Assembly: GCF_014349155.1 (NCBI RefSeq)
Contig: NZ_JACSIT010000037.1
Span: forward strand, 1-64,000
Length of the DNA stretch: 64,000 nt
DNA from: Neolewinella lacunae
GTDB lineage: Bacteria; Bacteroidota; Bacteroidia; Chitinophagales; Saprospiraceae
Direction: 5' to 3'
Under the pieces are notes generated by a model. That model did no database searches, was not told the origin of the DNA, and was given only the letters and a program-made list of their open reading frames with translations. The translations under genes were made by a program, and so were the position numbers. Positions 18,039 through 26,432 of this stretch are shown one piece after another (position 1 is the first letter of the stretch; every line of letters begins with the position of its first letter).

Positions 18039-18088
18039 CGGGCGCGTCCGCAGGCGATAGTCCCGGAGGATTTCGGGATGCAGAGGAA
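18039..18088 (+). repeat. Modular repeat: core + module C
   Basis: Core variant GGGCGCGTCCGCAGG followed by module C (CGATAGTCCCGGAGGATTTC, then GGGATGCA), which contains TCCCG...CGGGA arms. Same combination as at 52659 and, inverted, at 59419. Confidence 0.8.
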
Positions 18089-18201
18089 GTCTTGGAAGCA
18101 GTGCAGTGACGGCTACCTGGTCGTGCTAACAGCAGCCTGTTACAGTGGTTCAACGATAGGTATGCCGCATCACCAACTGCCCGATTGGCACACGGCGGTC
18201 C

Positions 18202-19353
18202 TTACGGGACCAAATCCTCCAACCGCAATTCGTAGCGGGTGCTTCGCCCTGCGCCGGTGCGAAGAAGTGCTCCCATTTCTGTCAACTCCGTCAATTCTCG
18301 TGTGGCGGTAGCTTTCGAAGACCTGGTTAAGCGTTCATAGTTATTAGCGGAAAGCCCCCCCGGAAAGCCTTCCCTCCCCGCATCGAATAATCTACGGATG
18401 AGTTTTTGTTGTCGGTCGTTTAACTGATTCCCAAACCGGTCAAAGAAGGCTGTTTTGGCGAGTAGAAAACTAATCTCTTCGTTGGCATTAGTGATAGCGG
18501 TGACGACTGATTCAATGAAGTATTCCATCCACCTAGTGATATCAAGCGTCCTTGATGCCGTATTGAGTTGGGCATAATATTCTTTTTGGTTATCAGCAAA
18601 AACCTGTGAAATACTAAACGGCATCACGAAGCCAACACCCTGCGATATAAGATGATCAATTATTGCCCGCCCAATTCGACCGTTGCCATCTTGAAATGGG
18701 TGGATGCTTTCAAAATAAGGGTGGGAAACTCCCGCCCTTAGTACGTAGTCCAATAGACGATCCGCATGCTGAGATTTGTACAAAGAAGCTACCATTTTCT
18801 CCATCTCTTGCGACACACGATCTGAAGGAGGGGCTTCGTAGTGGATGGTCAGATCGTAATCAGGACCACTTACGATTTGCATTGGTTCTGTACTCGTACG
18901 GTAGCCTCCAATAATATTTATCGTTGGTAATCTGTCAAACAAAAGCTGGTGCCAGTATTTAAGTGTAGTCTCGGTAATGTCATTGGAATGATTTGATGCC
19001 ATAGTTGACAATAATTTGCCAATGCCAACAGCCCTCAGGTCTCGGATATTTTTTTTATAGTTCCCGAGGTACAGGTGAGACAGAATGGAAGAACGCAGAT
19101 CTTCCCGGCTAACAAATTCGCCTTCTATTTTGGATGTTTTTTGCGCCTCGGCAATCAACACTTCTATGAAATAGCGGTGGCGATCTTCTTCCGGTAAGTT
19201 CTGAACCTTGCTCAATAAAGGCCGCAAGACATCACTAAGCCTTTTTAGCGGCTCAGTCAAATCCTCCATCCTATAAAAGAATTCAGGCCAGTTATCGTGT
19301 TGCCAGTTGTACATGAGGCGATTGAGTCCGTTAATCGGCTCAAAAATACTCAT
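18202..19353 (-). CDS. Fic-family AMP-transferase-like protein with C-terminal winged helix
   Basis: A 383-residue Fic protein. An N-terminal helical domain of the Fic_N type carries an inhibitory motif [S/T]xxxE[G/N] (TSKIEG, about residue 74), which in class II Fic enzymes blocks ATP binding. The catalytic motif HPFQDGNGRIGR (about residue 218) is complete, so AMP transfer to a target hydroxyl is likely. The C-terminal 70 residues (LNDRQQKLIRRLFDAGREGF, then SSKATATRELTELTEMGAL) form a winged helix that could bind DNA. The ATG at 19353 is chosen because upstream codons are repeat sequence. Three operator-like boxes surround this start, suggesting autoregulation. The target protein is unknown. 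Confidence 0.9.
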   Translation of the reverse strand: MSIFEPINGLNRLMYNWQHDNWPEFFYRMEDLTEPLKRLSDVLRPLLSKVQNLPEEDRHRYFIEVLIAEAQKTSKIEGEFVSREDLRSSILSHLYLGNYKKNIRDLRAVGIGKLLSTMASNHSNDITETTLKYWHQLLFDRLPTINIIGGYRTSTEPMQIVSGPDYDLTIHYEAPPSDRVSQEMEKMVASLYKSQHADRLLDYVLRAGVSHPYFESIHPFQDGNGRIGRAIIDHLISQGVGFVMPFSISQVFADNQKEYYAQLNTASRTLDITRWMEYFIESVVTAITNANEEISFLLAKTAFFDRFGNQLNDRQQKLIRRLFDAGREGFPGGLSANNYERLTRSSKATATRELTELTEMGALLRTGAGRSTRYELRLEDLVP

Positions 19354-19388
19354 TCTTGAGCCGATTAGCAAGTTTAATCGGCTCAAAA
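19331..19388 (-). promoter_or_regulatory. Triple operator-like box around the fic start codon
   Basis: The 12-mer TAATCGGCTCAA occurs at 19332-19343 and 19375-19386, and its inverse TTGAGCCGATTA at 19356-19367. The copies flank and straddle the fic ATG (19353), spaced about two helical turns apart. The middle and right copies form an inverted pair with a 7-nt spacer. Confidence 0.65.
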
Positions 19389-19398
19389 CGGTATTCCA

Positions 19399-19470
19399 GC
19401 TCCCCCCCTTGCTCCTTGTCCTGACTCCCCCCTTCGGGGGGCCGGGGGGGAGCACCTGCGGCCGCGCCTG
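19399..19470 (-). repeat. Modular repeat: spacer + module B + core, inverted
   Basis: CTTGCTCCTTGTCC (spacer), CCCCCCTTCGGGGGGCC (module B) and GCACCTGCGGCCGCGCC (core) on the minus strand, lying between fic and clpB. Confidence 0.8.
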
Positions 19471-19644
19471 AAAAAAAGTCAGGCCAGTTCGCGAACACCT
19501 GACTATTTTTCCGATACGTTGCCCGGGAACGCGCTTTGCACGTTAAGGTCGGGCCGCCTTCGCATCCAAATTGCTCCTAAGGCTGTTTTTCAGGTGGTGC
19601 TAATCCATTAACAATCACCGGTTTAGGCCGGAACAACATAAGCT

Positions 19645-22278
19645 ATGAATTTCAATAACTTCACCATCAAAAGCCAGGAAGCCCTGCAACGGGCCGGAGA
19701 AATTGCCCTGGGTAACGGGCAGCAGAGCATCGAGCCCGGGCACTTGCTGAAGGCGGTTTTTGAGATCGACGAAAACGTAACGCCCTTCCTCTTTAAGAAG
19801 ATGGGCGCCAACCTCCAGGCCGTCCGGCAGGCGACCGACAGCATCGTGGCGGGCTATCCCAAAGTGAGCGGTGGCCAGCAAAGCCTCAGCCGTCCGGCGG
19901 CCGAGCTGGTGCAGCACGCCAGCGTTATCGCCAAGGATCTGGGCGACGAATACGTATCTCTGGAACATCTCCTCCTGGCCGCGCTGAAGGTCAATGACGT
20001 CAGTACCCAGGTGCTGCGCGACGCCGGCGTAAGCGAAAAAGTCCTGAAAAAAGCCATCGCAGAACTGCGGCAGGGGAAGAAAGTCACTTCCAACTCCGCC
20101 GAAAACCAGTACAATTCCCTCGAAAAGTACGCCGTGAACCTCAATGAGCGCGCCCGCAGCGGCAAGCTCGACCCCGTCATTGGCCGCGACGAAGAAATCC
20201 GCCGCGTCCTCCACATCCTGGCCCGTCGCAGCAAGAACAACCCCATCCTCATCGGCGAGCCCGGTGTAGGTAAAACCGCGATCGTGGAAGGTTTGGCCCA
20301 CCGGATCGTCAATGGCGATGTCCCCGAAGACCTCCGGGAAAAAGACATCTACAGCCTCGATATGGGGGCGCTCATTGCCGGTGCGAAGTACCAGGGCGAA
20401 TTCGAAGAGCGGCTCAAGGCCGTCATCAATGAAGTCACCCAGGCCGAGGGACAGATATTCCTGTTCATCGACGAAATCCACACCCTCGTAGGCGCGGGCA
20501 AAGGACAAGGCGCCATGGACGCAGCCAACATCCTCAAGCCCGCCCTGGCCCGCGGTGAACTGCGCGCCATCGGGGCCACCACCCTCGCCGAATACCAGAA
20601 ATACTTCGAAACCGATAAGGCCCTCGAACGCCGCTTCCAGCAGGTAACCGTGGATGAGCCCAACGAAGAAGACGCCATCTCCATCCTCCGCGGCCTCAAG
20701 GAACGCTACGAAACCCACCATAAGATCAACATCCTGGACGAAGCCGTAGTGGCCGCCGTACAGCTTTCCCAACGCTACATCCCCGACCGCTTTTTGCCCG
20801 ATAAGGCCATTGACCTGATCGACGAAGCCGCCGCCGGCCTCCGCATGGAAATGAACTCCATGCCCGCCGAACTTGACGAAGTAGAACGCAAAATCCGCCA
20901 GCTCGAAATCGAACGCGAAGCCGTCAAACGCGAAAACGACGCGACCAAACTCGACCGCATCGCCAGCGACCTGGCCAACCTCGAAGAGCGCCGCAACGCC
21001 TTCCGCGCCCAGTGGGAAACGGAACGGGAAGTGGTCCTCGGCATCCAGCAAACGAAGGAACGCATCGAGCAGCTCAAGACCGAAGCCAAGCAATCCGAGC
21101 GCAGCGGAGACTTCAGCCGCGTTGCCGAAATCCGCTACGGACTCATCCCCGAAATGGAGCAGGAACTCGCCACCTACAACGAGCGCCTTACGACCATGCA
21201 GACCAACGCCAAAATGCTGGTCAAAGAGGAAGTCGACGCTGAAGACATCGCCGAAATTGTGGCGCGGTGGACGGGCATCCCCGTCACCCGCATGCTTCAG
21301 AGCGAACGCGAAAAGCTCCTCAAGCTCGAAGAAGAACTTCACCTGCGCGTCATTGGCCAGGACGAAGCCGTTGAGGCCGTCGCCGACGCCATCCGCCTGA
21401 GCCGTACCGGCCTGAGTAACCAGGACCGGCCCATCGGCAGTTTCCTCTTTCTCGGCACTACCGGCGTCGGGAAAACGGAGCTGGCCAAAGCCCTGGCGGA
21501 ATACCTGTTCAATGACGCCGACATGATGACGCGCATCGACATGAGCGAGTACCAGGAACGCCACGCCGTCAGCCGGCTCGTTGGTGCGCCTCCCGGCTAC
21601 GTCGGCTACGATGAAGGCGGGCAGCTCACCGAAGCCGTGCGGCGCAAGCCCTACTCCGTGGTCTTGCTAGATGAGATTGAAAAAGCCCACCCCGACGTCT
21701 TTAACATCCTGCTGCAGGTGCTCGACGAAGGCCGCCTGACCGACAACAAAGGCCGCGTGGCGAACTTCCGCAACACCATTGTGGTGATGACGTCCAACAT
21801 CGGCTCCGACCTCATCCGCGAAAACTTCAGCCGGATTGCCGGAAACAACGAAGACGATATTGTTGACGAGACCAAAGACGCCCTCTTTGCGCTGCTCAAG
21901 CAAACGGTACGCCCGGAATTCCTCAACCGCATTGACGACGTAGTCATGTTCCGCCCCCTGACCCAGAAAAACATCCGGGGCATTGTGGAGCTACAGCTCA
22001 ACGAGCTGCGGGAGCAGCTGACCGAGCAGGACATTGTCTTAACCGTCGCGCCCGAGGCCATGGATTGGCTGGCGGCCGAAGGCTACAGCCCCGAATTCGG
22101 TGCCCGCCCCCTCAAGCGGGTGATCAAAAAGCAGGTCTTGCGGCAACTCTCCAAGCAGATGCTGGAGGGCAGCGTGAAGGCGGGCAGCCAGCTGGTGCTG
22201 GATGTATTCGATGGCCTGGTGGTGTTCCGCAAGGCCCGGGAGAATGAGCGCGTGGCAGAGCTCGCGCAAAAGATTTAA
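19645..22278 (+). CDS. clpB: ATP-dependent disaggregase ClpB
   Basis: Hexameric AAA+ chaperone that, with DnaK, pulls proteins out of aggregates in the cytosol. 877 residues, normal length. N domain 1-145 ([33 protein letters not shown]), first AAA module with Walker A GEPGVGKT (about 206) and Walker [11 protein letters not shown], the ClpB-specific coiled-coil middle domain (about 405-530, rich in Glu, Arg and Gln), second AAA module with GTTGVGKT (about 604), the pore loop GYVGYDEGG and [13 protein letters not shown], then the C-terminal domain ([16 protein letters not shown]). The ATG at 19645 gives the usual N-terminus. Monocistronic, ending in a strong terminator. No CIRCE-type or heat-shock operator was recognised upstream. 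Confidence 0.97.
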   Translation: MNFNNFTIKSQEALQRAGEIALGNGQQSIEPGHLLKAVFEIDENVTPFLFKKMGANLQAVRQATDSIVAGYPKVSGGQQSLSRPAAELVQHASVIAKDLGDEYVSLEHLLLAALKVNDVSTQVLRDAGVSEKVLKKAIAELRQGKKVTSNSAENQYNSLEKYAVNLNERARSGKLDPVIGRDEEIRRVLHILARRSKNNPILIGEPGVGKTAIVEGLAHRIVNGDVPEDLREKDIYSLDMGALIAGAKYQGEFEERLKAVINEVTQAEGQIFLFIDEIHTLVGAGKGQGAMDAANILKPALARGELRAIGATTLAEYQKYFETDKALERRFQQVTVDEPNEEDAISILRGLKERYETHHKINILDEAVVAAVQLSQRYIPDRFLPDKAIDLIDEAAAGLRMEMNSMPAELDEVERKIRQLEIEREAVKRENDATKLDRIASDLANLEERRNAFRAQWETEREVVLGIQQTKERIEQLKTEAKQSERSGDFSRVAEIRYGLIPEMEQELATYNERLTTMQTNAKMLVKEEVDAEDIAEIVARWTGIPVTRMLQSEREKLLKLEEELHLRVIGQDEAVEAVADAIRLSRTGLSNQDRPIGSFLFLGTTGVGKTELAKALAEYLFNDADMMTRIDMSEYQERHAVSRLVGAPPGYVGYDEGGQLTEAVRRKPYSVVLLDEIEKAHPDVFNILLQVLDEGRLTDNKGRVANFRNTIVVMTSNIGSDLIRENFSRIAGNNEDDIVDETKDALFALLKQTVRPEFLNRIDDVVMFRPLTQKNIRGIVELQLNELREQLTEQDIVLTVAPEAMDWLAAEGYSPEFGARPLKRVIKKQVLRQLSKQMLEGSVKAGSQLVLDVFDGLVVFRKARENERVAELAQKI

Positions 22279-22301
22279 TGGGTGTATTAGTGAGGGTATC
22301 A

Positions 22302-22332
22302 GCGGCCGGGAGTTTTCACGGCCGCTTTTTTT
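22302..22332 (+). terminator. Intrinsic terminator of clpB
   Basis: GCGGCCG (22302-22308) pairs with CGGCCGC (22319-22325) around a 10-nt loop and is followed by seven T. It starts 24 bases after the clpB stop. Confidence 0.85.
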
Positions 22333-22358
22333 AAACACGAAAATGTTACCTTACTGGT

Positions 22359-22604
22359 ATGTTTGAAATAATTGGGATCCTCGTTGTTGAGCTACTGGCC
22401 ATCCTCCTTTCTGAATGGATCTTTGGAGGGCTTTTCAATTTTATCCAAGGCGTTGGCCTGAGAATTTACAGTCTGTTTGACGGAACGGGCAAAATATCTA
22501 TTGCGGAATTAAGGGTAAAGCATGACGACAAAATCCTACCATGGTTTCTTGGCTTCCTAGTTTTCGGGACGACGATTTACCTATTGCTTACTTCATTGCT
22601 ATAA
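22359..22604 (+). CDS. Small membrane protein, unknown
   Basis: 81 residues with two hydrophobic helices (about 3-20, and 61-80) joined by an amphipathic segment containing IYSLFDGTGKISIAEL. The ATG at 22359 follows the clpB terminator by 27 bases; TTACCTTA just upstream is a poor -7 match. AT-richer than its neighbours. No family recognised. Same strand as ubiX, which starts 38 bases downstream. Confidence 0.55.
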   Translation: MFEIIGILVVELLAILLSEWIFGGLFNFIQGVGLRIYSLFDGTGKISIAELRVKHDDKILPWFLGFLVFGTTIYLLLTSLL

Positions 22605-22641
22605 ATCGACAACCAATAGAGCCACGCTTCGTTCCCTATCC

Positions 22642-23208
22642 ATGCAAAAGCACAAAATCGTCGTAGCCATCGGCGGCAGCAGCGGCAGCATCTACGCCAA
22701 ATTATTGCTCGACCGCCTGGTGGAACTGCGCGGGCAATGGCAGGCCGTAGGGGTGGTCTTGACGGACAACGGCCGCTACAACTGGGAACTGGAGCTGGGC
22801 AAATTTGACCCGGCGGCGTACCCCTTTGATTTCTACGCCAAGCGGGATTTTCGGGCGCCCTTTGCGTCAGGCTCGGCCAGGTATGGTACGATGATCGTTT
22901 GCCCGTGCAGCATGGGCCTGCTGGCGCGGATGGCCACGGGCGTGAGCGAAGACCTGATTACGCGGGCGGCCGACGTCGTACTCAAGGAGCGCCGCCGCCT
23001 CATCGTCGTGCCCCGCGAAACGCCGCTGAGCCTGATCCACCTGCGCAACATGACGGCGCTCACCGAAGCCGGCGGCATCATCTGCCCGGCAATCCCCAGC
23101 TTCTACGGCGGGGCGGAAACGAAGGAGGAAATTGCCCGCACGGTGGTGGACCGGGTTCTCGACCTGGCCGGCCTGGAGCTGGATTCCTACCGCTGGGGAG
23201 AAGAATAA
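22642..23208 (+). CDS. ubiX: Flavin prenyltransferase UbiX
   Basis: Makes prenylated FMN, the cofactor of UbiD-type decarboxylases, from FMN and dimethylallyl phosphate. 188 residues, standard length. The flavoprotein signature begins at residue 6 (VVAIGGSSGSIYAKLLL), followed by the conserved central block TMIVCPCSMGLLARMATGV and the segment ERRRLIVVPRETPLSLIHLRNM, which carries the phosphate-binding Arg and catalytic residues, and finally ICPAIPSFYGG. No UbiD gene is in the window; the partner may be elsewhere on the chromosome (menaquinone or aromatic-acid decarboxylation). The ATG at 22642 fits the family start. Confidence 0.95.
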   Translation: MQKHKIVVAIGGSSGSIYAKLLLDRLVELRGQWQAVGVVLTDNGRYNWELELGKFDPAAYPFDFYAKRDFRAPFASGSARYGTMIVCPCSMGLLARMATGVSEDLITRAADVVLKERRRLIVVPRETPLSLIHLRNMTALTEAGGIICPAIPSFYGGAETKEEIARTVVDRVLDLAGLELDSYRWGEE

Positions 23209-23210
23209 GG

Positions 23211-23330
23211 TGGGCGCGGCCGCAGGTGCTGAGCCAGGATAAGGAGCGAGGGACGGAAGAGCTAGCGCAGCAACCTGGTTGAGGGTATCCCCACCCGAAT
23301 GTCCACGTTTCGGGTGGGGACACCCTCCGC
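23211..23330 (+). repeat. Modular repeat: core + spacer + hairpin module D
   Basis: Core GGGCGCGGCCGCAGGTGCT at the left, spacer GGATAAGGAGCGAGGGA, then a hairpin with 19-nt arms (23281-23299 and 23309-23327; a single mismatch) whose arms read GGTATCCCCACCC / GGGTGGGGACACC. Follows ubiX by three bases, so it may end its transcript. Confidence 0.8.
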
Positions 23331-23517
23331 CGGGTTTATTCTGTAACACCCCCACCTTAATTCGTCGACACTCTGGGTTAATTCATCGGAATCCGCAGCG
23401 GAGGATGCAACTTCAGGAGGAACTTCATCGTCGTTTACGATAACAGCCATTCACCCACCGTACGGCGCTGTTACTCGTTTTTTTTCACCTGATCCGTGCG
23501 GCCAAATAACCCAAACC

Positions 23518-23874
23518 ATGAAAACCTTTTTCCTCGCTTCTTTTGCTTTCCTGCTCTTTGCTTTTGCCGCCCCCCTGGCGGCGGCCGATGGCAACGAGCC
23601 CCTCATCGTCCGTAGCCAAATGTCGGAAAGTGGCCTCGAGCTGATCGTTGCCAACCTCGAACAGGCCTTCACTACGGTCTCGCTCGAAAACCTCGATACC
23701 GAAGAGAGCGTTTTCTACGACCGCATCAAGAACCACAATGGCTACAGTTACAATTTCCAGCTGGATGCCCTGCCCAAGGGCCGCTACCTCCTCAAGGTCA
23801 CGAAAGACAAAACCGTCCGCCAGCAAGTCATAGTCATCGCCAAGAACGGGGTGATGTGCAGCGACTGGAAGTAA
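23518..23874 (+). CDS. Small secreted Ig-like protein (DUF3244-like)
   Basis: 118 residues: signal peptide 1-23 (FFLASFAFLLFAFAAPLAAA), then a single beta-sandwich resembling the DUF3244/T9SS-tail fold, with NLEQAFTTVSLENLDTEE, LDALPKGRYLLKV and VRQQVIVI in the expected places. It ends with a Cys and a basic residue (CSDWK). Stand-alone copies of this fold occur in Bacteroidota with unknown function; here it lacks the N-terminal passenger typical of T9SS cargo. A -7 box was not found close by. A 14-bp perfect stem lies just downstream. Confidence 0.65.
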   Translation: MKTFFLASFAFLLFAFAAPLAAADGNEPLIVRSQMSESGLELIVANLEQAFTTVSLENLDTEESVFYDRIKNHNGYSYNFQLDALPKGRYLLKVTKDKTVRQQVIVIAKNGVMCSDWK

Positions 23875-23902
23875 GCCTACAACACACCGTAGATATTTTG
23901 TC

Positions 23903-23934
23903 AGCGCCGGCGGAGAGTCCTCTCCGCCGGCGCT
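23903..23934. terminator. Perfect 14-bp inverted repeat after the secreted Ig-like gene
   Basis: AGCGCCGGCGGAGA, a 4-nt loop GTCC, and its exact reverse complement. There is no T tract, so it is either a Rho-independent-like structure of weak type or an mRNA-stabilising hairpin. Confidence 0.5.
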
Positions 23935-24072
23935 TAACGTACAACACCCGGCGGAGCTGTGGCGTTATGAATCATGCCAGGCAAGCCGGCCGGGTTTGCA
24001 CACTTCCCCCCCGGTCCGCTTCCCGCCTCCAACTGGAATCTTCCCTATCCACCGCATTGAATCAACACTAAC

Positions 24073-24492
24073 ATGCGTTATCTGCTTTCCGTCGCCCTGC
24101 TGGGCATCGCCGCCGTGGCCTTTGCACAGGACCCTGCGGACATCTTCCACAAAACCGTCGACCTCGACTCCATCAACGTCGTCAATCTGGATGTGTACGA
24201 GTACGACCAGTACGAAGTCCGGCAGTGGCCGGGCGACGACATCCTGATCGAAACCAGCGTCAAGATCAACAACGGCAAGCCCCACATTCTGAAGTTTTTC
24301 CTGGAGCAAAAGCGCTGGGACCTGAAAGAAGAAGTGGCCGGCGACCGGCTTTCGCTGGTGAGCCGGGATAAGGTCCGCCGCGTTGTCCAGGGCACCCAGG
24401 GCACGACCTCCGAAACCGTCAACATCGTGGTGTACATCCCCCAGGAATTCACCGCTGCGGGCAGCAACGTTTACCAGCGTAGCACGAAGTAG
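24073..24492 (+). CDS. Secreted protein of unknown function
   Basis: 139 residues with a signal peptide at 1-19 (LLSVALLGIAAVAFAQ, cut before DPADIF). The mature part is predicted beta-rich with alternating charged and hydrophobic residues (DVYEYDQYEVRQWPGDDI, ETVNIVVYIPQEF), resembling the repeated-strand layout of DUF4097-type putative adhesins, but too short for a full domain. No catalytic motif. The ATG at 24073 starts a clean signal peptide. The MITE-like element at 24564 follows. Confidence 0.6.
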   Translation: MRYLLSVALLGIAAVAFAQDPADIFHKTVDLDSINVVNLDVYEYDQYEVRQWPGDDILIETSVKINNGKPHILKFFLEQKRWDLKEEVAGDRLSLVSRDKVRRVVQGTQGTTSETVNIVVYIPQEFTAAGSNVYQRSTK

Positions 24493-24536
24493 ACCGGGTT
24501 ATTGGGCGGGCTCTGCTCGCTGGTCATTCCCCGGCA

Positions 24537-24554
24537 TCCTGCGTCCGCGCCCTA
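24537..24554 (-). repeat. Modular repeat: core only, inverted
   Basis: ATCCTGCGTCCGCGCCC, a core variant with GTCC in place of GGCC, abutting the MITE-like element at 24564. Confidence 0.55.
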
Positions 24555-24563
24555 TCCTTAGCA

Positions 24564-24748
24564 AACGTCAGGTTGGGGGCGTACAACGTAGATATTCATT
24601 GATTTTCAGCTGCTTAGAACGCAATGGTTTTTAAGTTCGGTAGTGGAACGTATTGTCCACGACAAAACTACAGTACTACAAAACTACCGAACTACAGTAC
24701 TGCCTTCTGAAGACCAATTAGTTGTGATTATTGCCTTAACCTTACGTT
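24564..24748. mobile_element. MITE-like element, copy 1 (185 bp)
   Basis: Ends are AACGTCAGGTT (24564-24574) and AACCTTACGTT (24738-24748), an imperfect terminal inverted pair. The interior carries a tract of CTAC/GTAG heptamer-like repeats in inverted halves (about 24635-24700). A second copy, similar throughout, lies at 41439-41620. No coding capacity, so it would need a transposase in trans. Confidence 0.7.
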
Positions 24749-24815
24749 AAGCAATATATTTGCCTTCCTCAGTCCGCTATTCTGGCGGGAAGTTCATTTC
24801 CCGTGGATAAGCGCG

Positions 24816-24823
24816 TACTTTTG
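24816..24823 (+). promoter_or_regulatory. -7 element TACTTTTG
   Basis: Exact TAnnTTTG match ending seven bases before the ATG at 24831; implies a very short or nearly leaderless mRNA. Confidence 0.5.
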
Positions 24824-24830
24824 TCTTTCC

Positions 24831-26432
24831 ATGGCAAAATCGTTGGAAATCAAGGTTGCCCCGGCTGATCTTCACAACGAAGCGGCCCTGCGCCAGGCGC
24901 TCATCCGCCAGGGGGGACTGGCCCCGGCCAGCGTCGGTGAAGTGCGCGTAGTGCGGCGCAGCATTGATGCCCGCAGCAGCCGCCCCCATTTTCTTTTGCG
25001 CGTAGACGTGGCTGCCCCCGGCGAGACTTTTACGCCTGAGGCCCCCTACCTGGAAAGCCTGGGCGAGGTGGCCGAAGCCCCGGCGGTGGCCATCATCGGC
25101 TGCGGTCCGGCGGGGATGTTTGCGGCGCTCGAACTGATCGAGCTGGGCCTTCGGCCCATCATCATTGAGCGGGGCAAAGACGTGCAGGAGCGCCGCCGCA
25201 GCCTGCGTGCCATTCAGCAATTTGGGGAAGTCGACCCCAATTCCAACTATTGCTTCGGCGAAGGGGGAGCCGGGACCTACTCCGACGGTAAGCTCTACAC
25301 CCGCAGCCTTAAGCGCGGCAATTACCAAAAGGCCCTCCAATTGCTCGTCGAGCACGGTGCCCAGCCGGATATCCTCATTGACGCCCACCCCCACATCGGT
25401 TCCAATAAGCTGCCCAAGGTGGTGGCCAATATGCGCGAAACCATCGTTGCCCACGGCGGCGAGGTGCGCTTCGGCCACCGGGTGATTGACCTGGAGCGCG
25501 ACGCCCAAGACCTCCGGGCCCTGGTCATTGCAACGGAAAATGGCGAAACCTACCGCCTAAGCGCCACGGCCTACATTTTCGCCACGGGACACTCCGCCCG
25601 CGACATTTACCACCTGCTCCACCGCCACGGGGTGCGGATGGAGGCCAAGCCCTTTGCCCTCGGCGTGCGCATCGAGCATCCCCAGCCGCTGATTGATGAG
25701 ATCCAGTACGGCCAACGCGAGCGCGAGGAAAACCTGCCCGCCAGCAGCTATAAACTCGTCACCCAGGTCCAGGAACGTGGGGTCTTCAGTTTCTGTATGT
25801 GTCCTGGCGGACTGGTAGTGCCCGCCGCAACGGCACCCGGCGAGATTGTCGTCAACGGCATGAGCCTGAGCCGGCGCGATAGCCCCTACGCCAACTCCGG
25901 TACCGTCGTGGCCGTAGAGATGGAAGACCTGCTGCCCTACGCCAGTCACGGCATTTTTGCAGGCCTGGCTTTCCAGCAGGCCGTCGAACAGGCCATGTTT
26001 GTGGCGGGCGACGGCACCCAGCGCGCACCCGCCAGCCGCCTGACGGATTTTGCCCGGCAGAAACTTTCCCACGACCTGCCCGCCACCAGCTACATCCCCG
26101 GCCTTTTTCCGGCCCCGCTCCACGAACTCTTGCCCGCCGGCATCTACACCCGCCTGCAGGAAGGCGTAAAAGACTTCGGCCGCAAAATGAGGGGTTACTT
26201 CACCGCCGAAGCCAACGTCATTGGCACCGAAAGCAGGACGTCCAGTCCGGTCCGGATCCCCCGCGACCGCAGCACTTACCAGCATCCCGAGCTGCCCAGC
26301 CTCTACCCCTGCGGAGAAGGCGCGGGCTACGCGGGGGGCATCCTCAGTGCGGCCATGGACGGCCAAAACGTGGCCCGTGCCGTAGCCGCCAGCGTTGCGG
26401 CCCAGCCTTCGGCAAAGCACAAGCATGAATAA
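24831..26432 (+). CDS. FAD-dependent dehydrogenase (COG2509 type)
   Basis: 533-residue cytosolic flavoprotein. After an N-terminal domain of about 80 residues comes the FAD-binding Rossmann motif AIIGCGPAGMFAALELIE (about residue 87), then ERGKDVQERRRS, the segment SNYCFGEGGAGTYSDGKLYTR (about 140), a second nucleotide contact (IFATGHSARDIYHLLH) and a C-terminal AGYAGGILSAAMDGQNVARA that closes the FAD site. These are characteristic of the uncharacterised FAD-dependent dehydrogenase family COG2509. The substrate is unknown. Its stop overlaps the start of the next gene by eight bases, so the two are co-translated. Confidence 0.88.
   Translation: MAKSLEIKVAPADLHNEAALRQALIRQGGLAPASVGEVRVVRRSIDARSSRPHFLLRVDVAAPGETFTPEAPYLESLGEVAEAPAVAIIGCGPAGMFAALELIELGLRPIIIERGKDVQERRRSLRAIQQFGEVDPNSNYCFGEGGAGTYSDGKLYTRSLKRGNYQKALQLLVEHGAQPDILIDAHPHIGSNKLPKVVANMRETIVAHGGEVRFGHRVIDLERDAQDLRALVIATENGETYRLSATAYIFATGHSARDIYHLLHRHGVRMEAKPFALGVRIEHPQPLIDEIQYGQREREENLPASSYKLVTQVQERGVFSFCMCPGGLVVPAATAPGEIVVNGMSLSRRDSPYANSGTVVAVEMEDLLPYASHGIFAGLAFQQAVEQAMFVAGDGTQRAPASRLTDFARQKLSHDLPATSYIPGLFPAPLHELLPAGIYTRLQEGVKDFGRKMRGYFTAEANVIGTESRTSSPVRIPRDRSTYQHPELPSLYPCGEGAGYAGGILSAAMDGQNVARAVAASVAAQPSAKHKHE

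Noticed and set aside
19615..21564. 649-residue minus-strand frame opposite clpB
   Set aside because: Shadow of clpB; Phe/Gly/Asp-rich without any motif.
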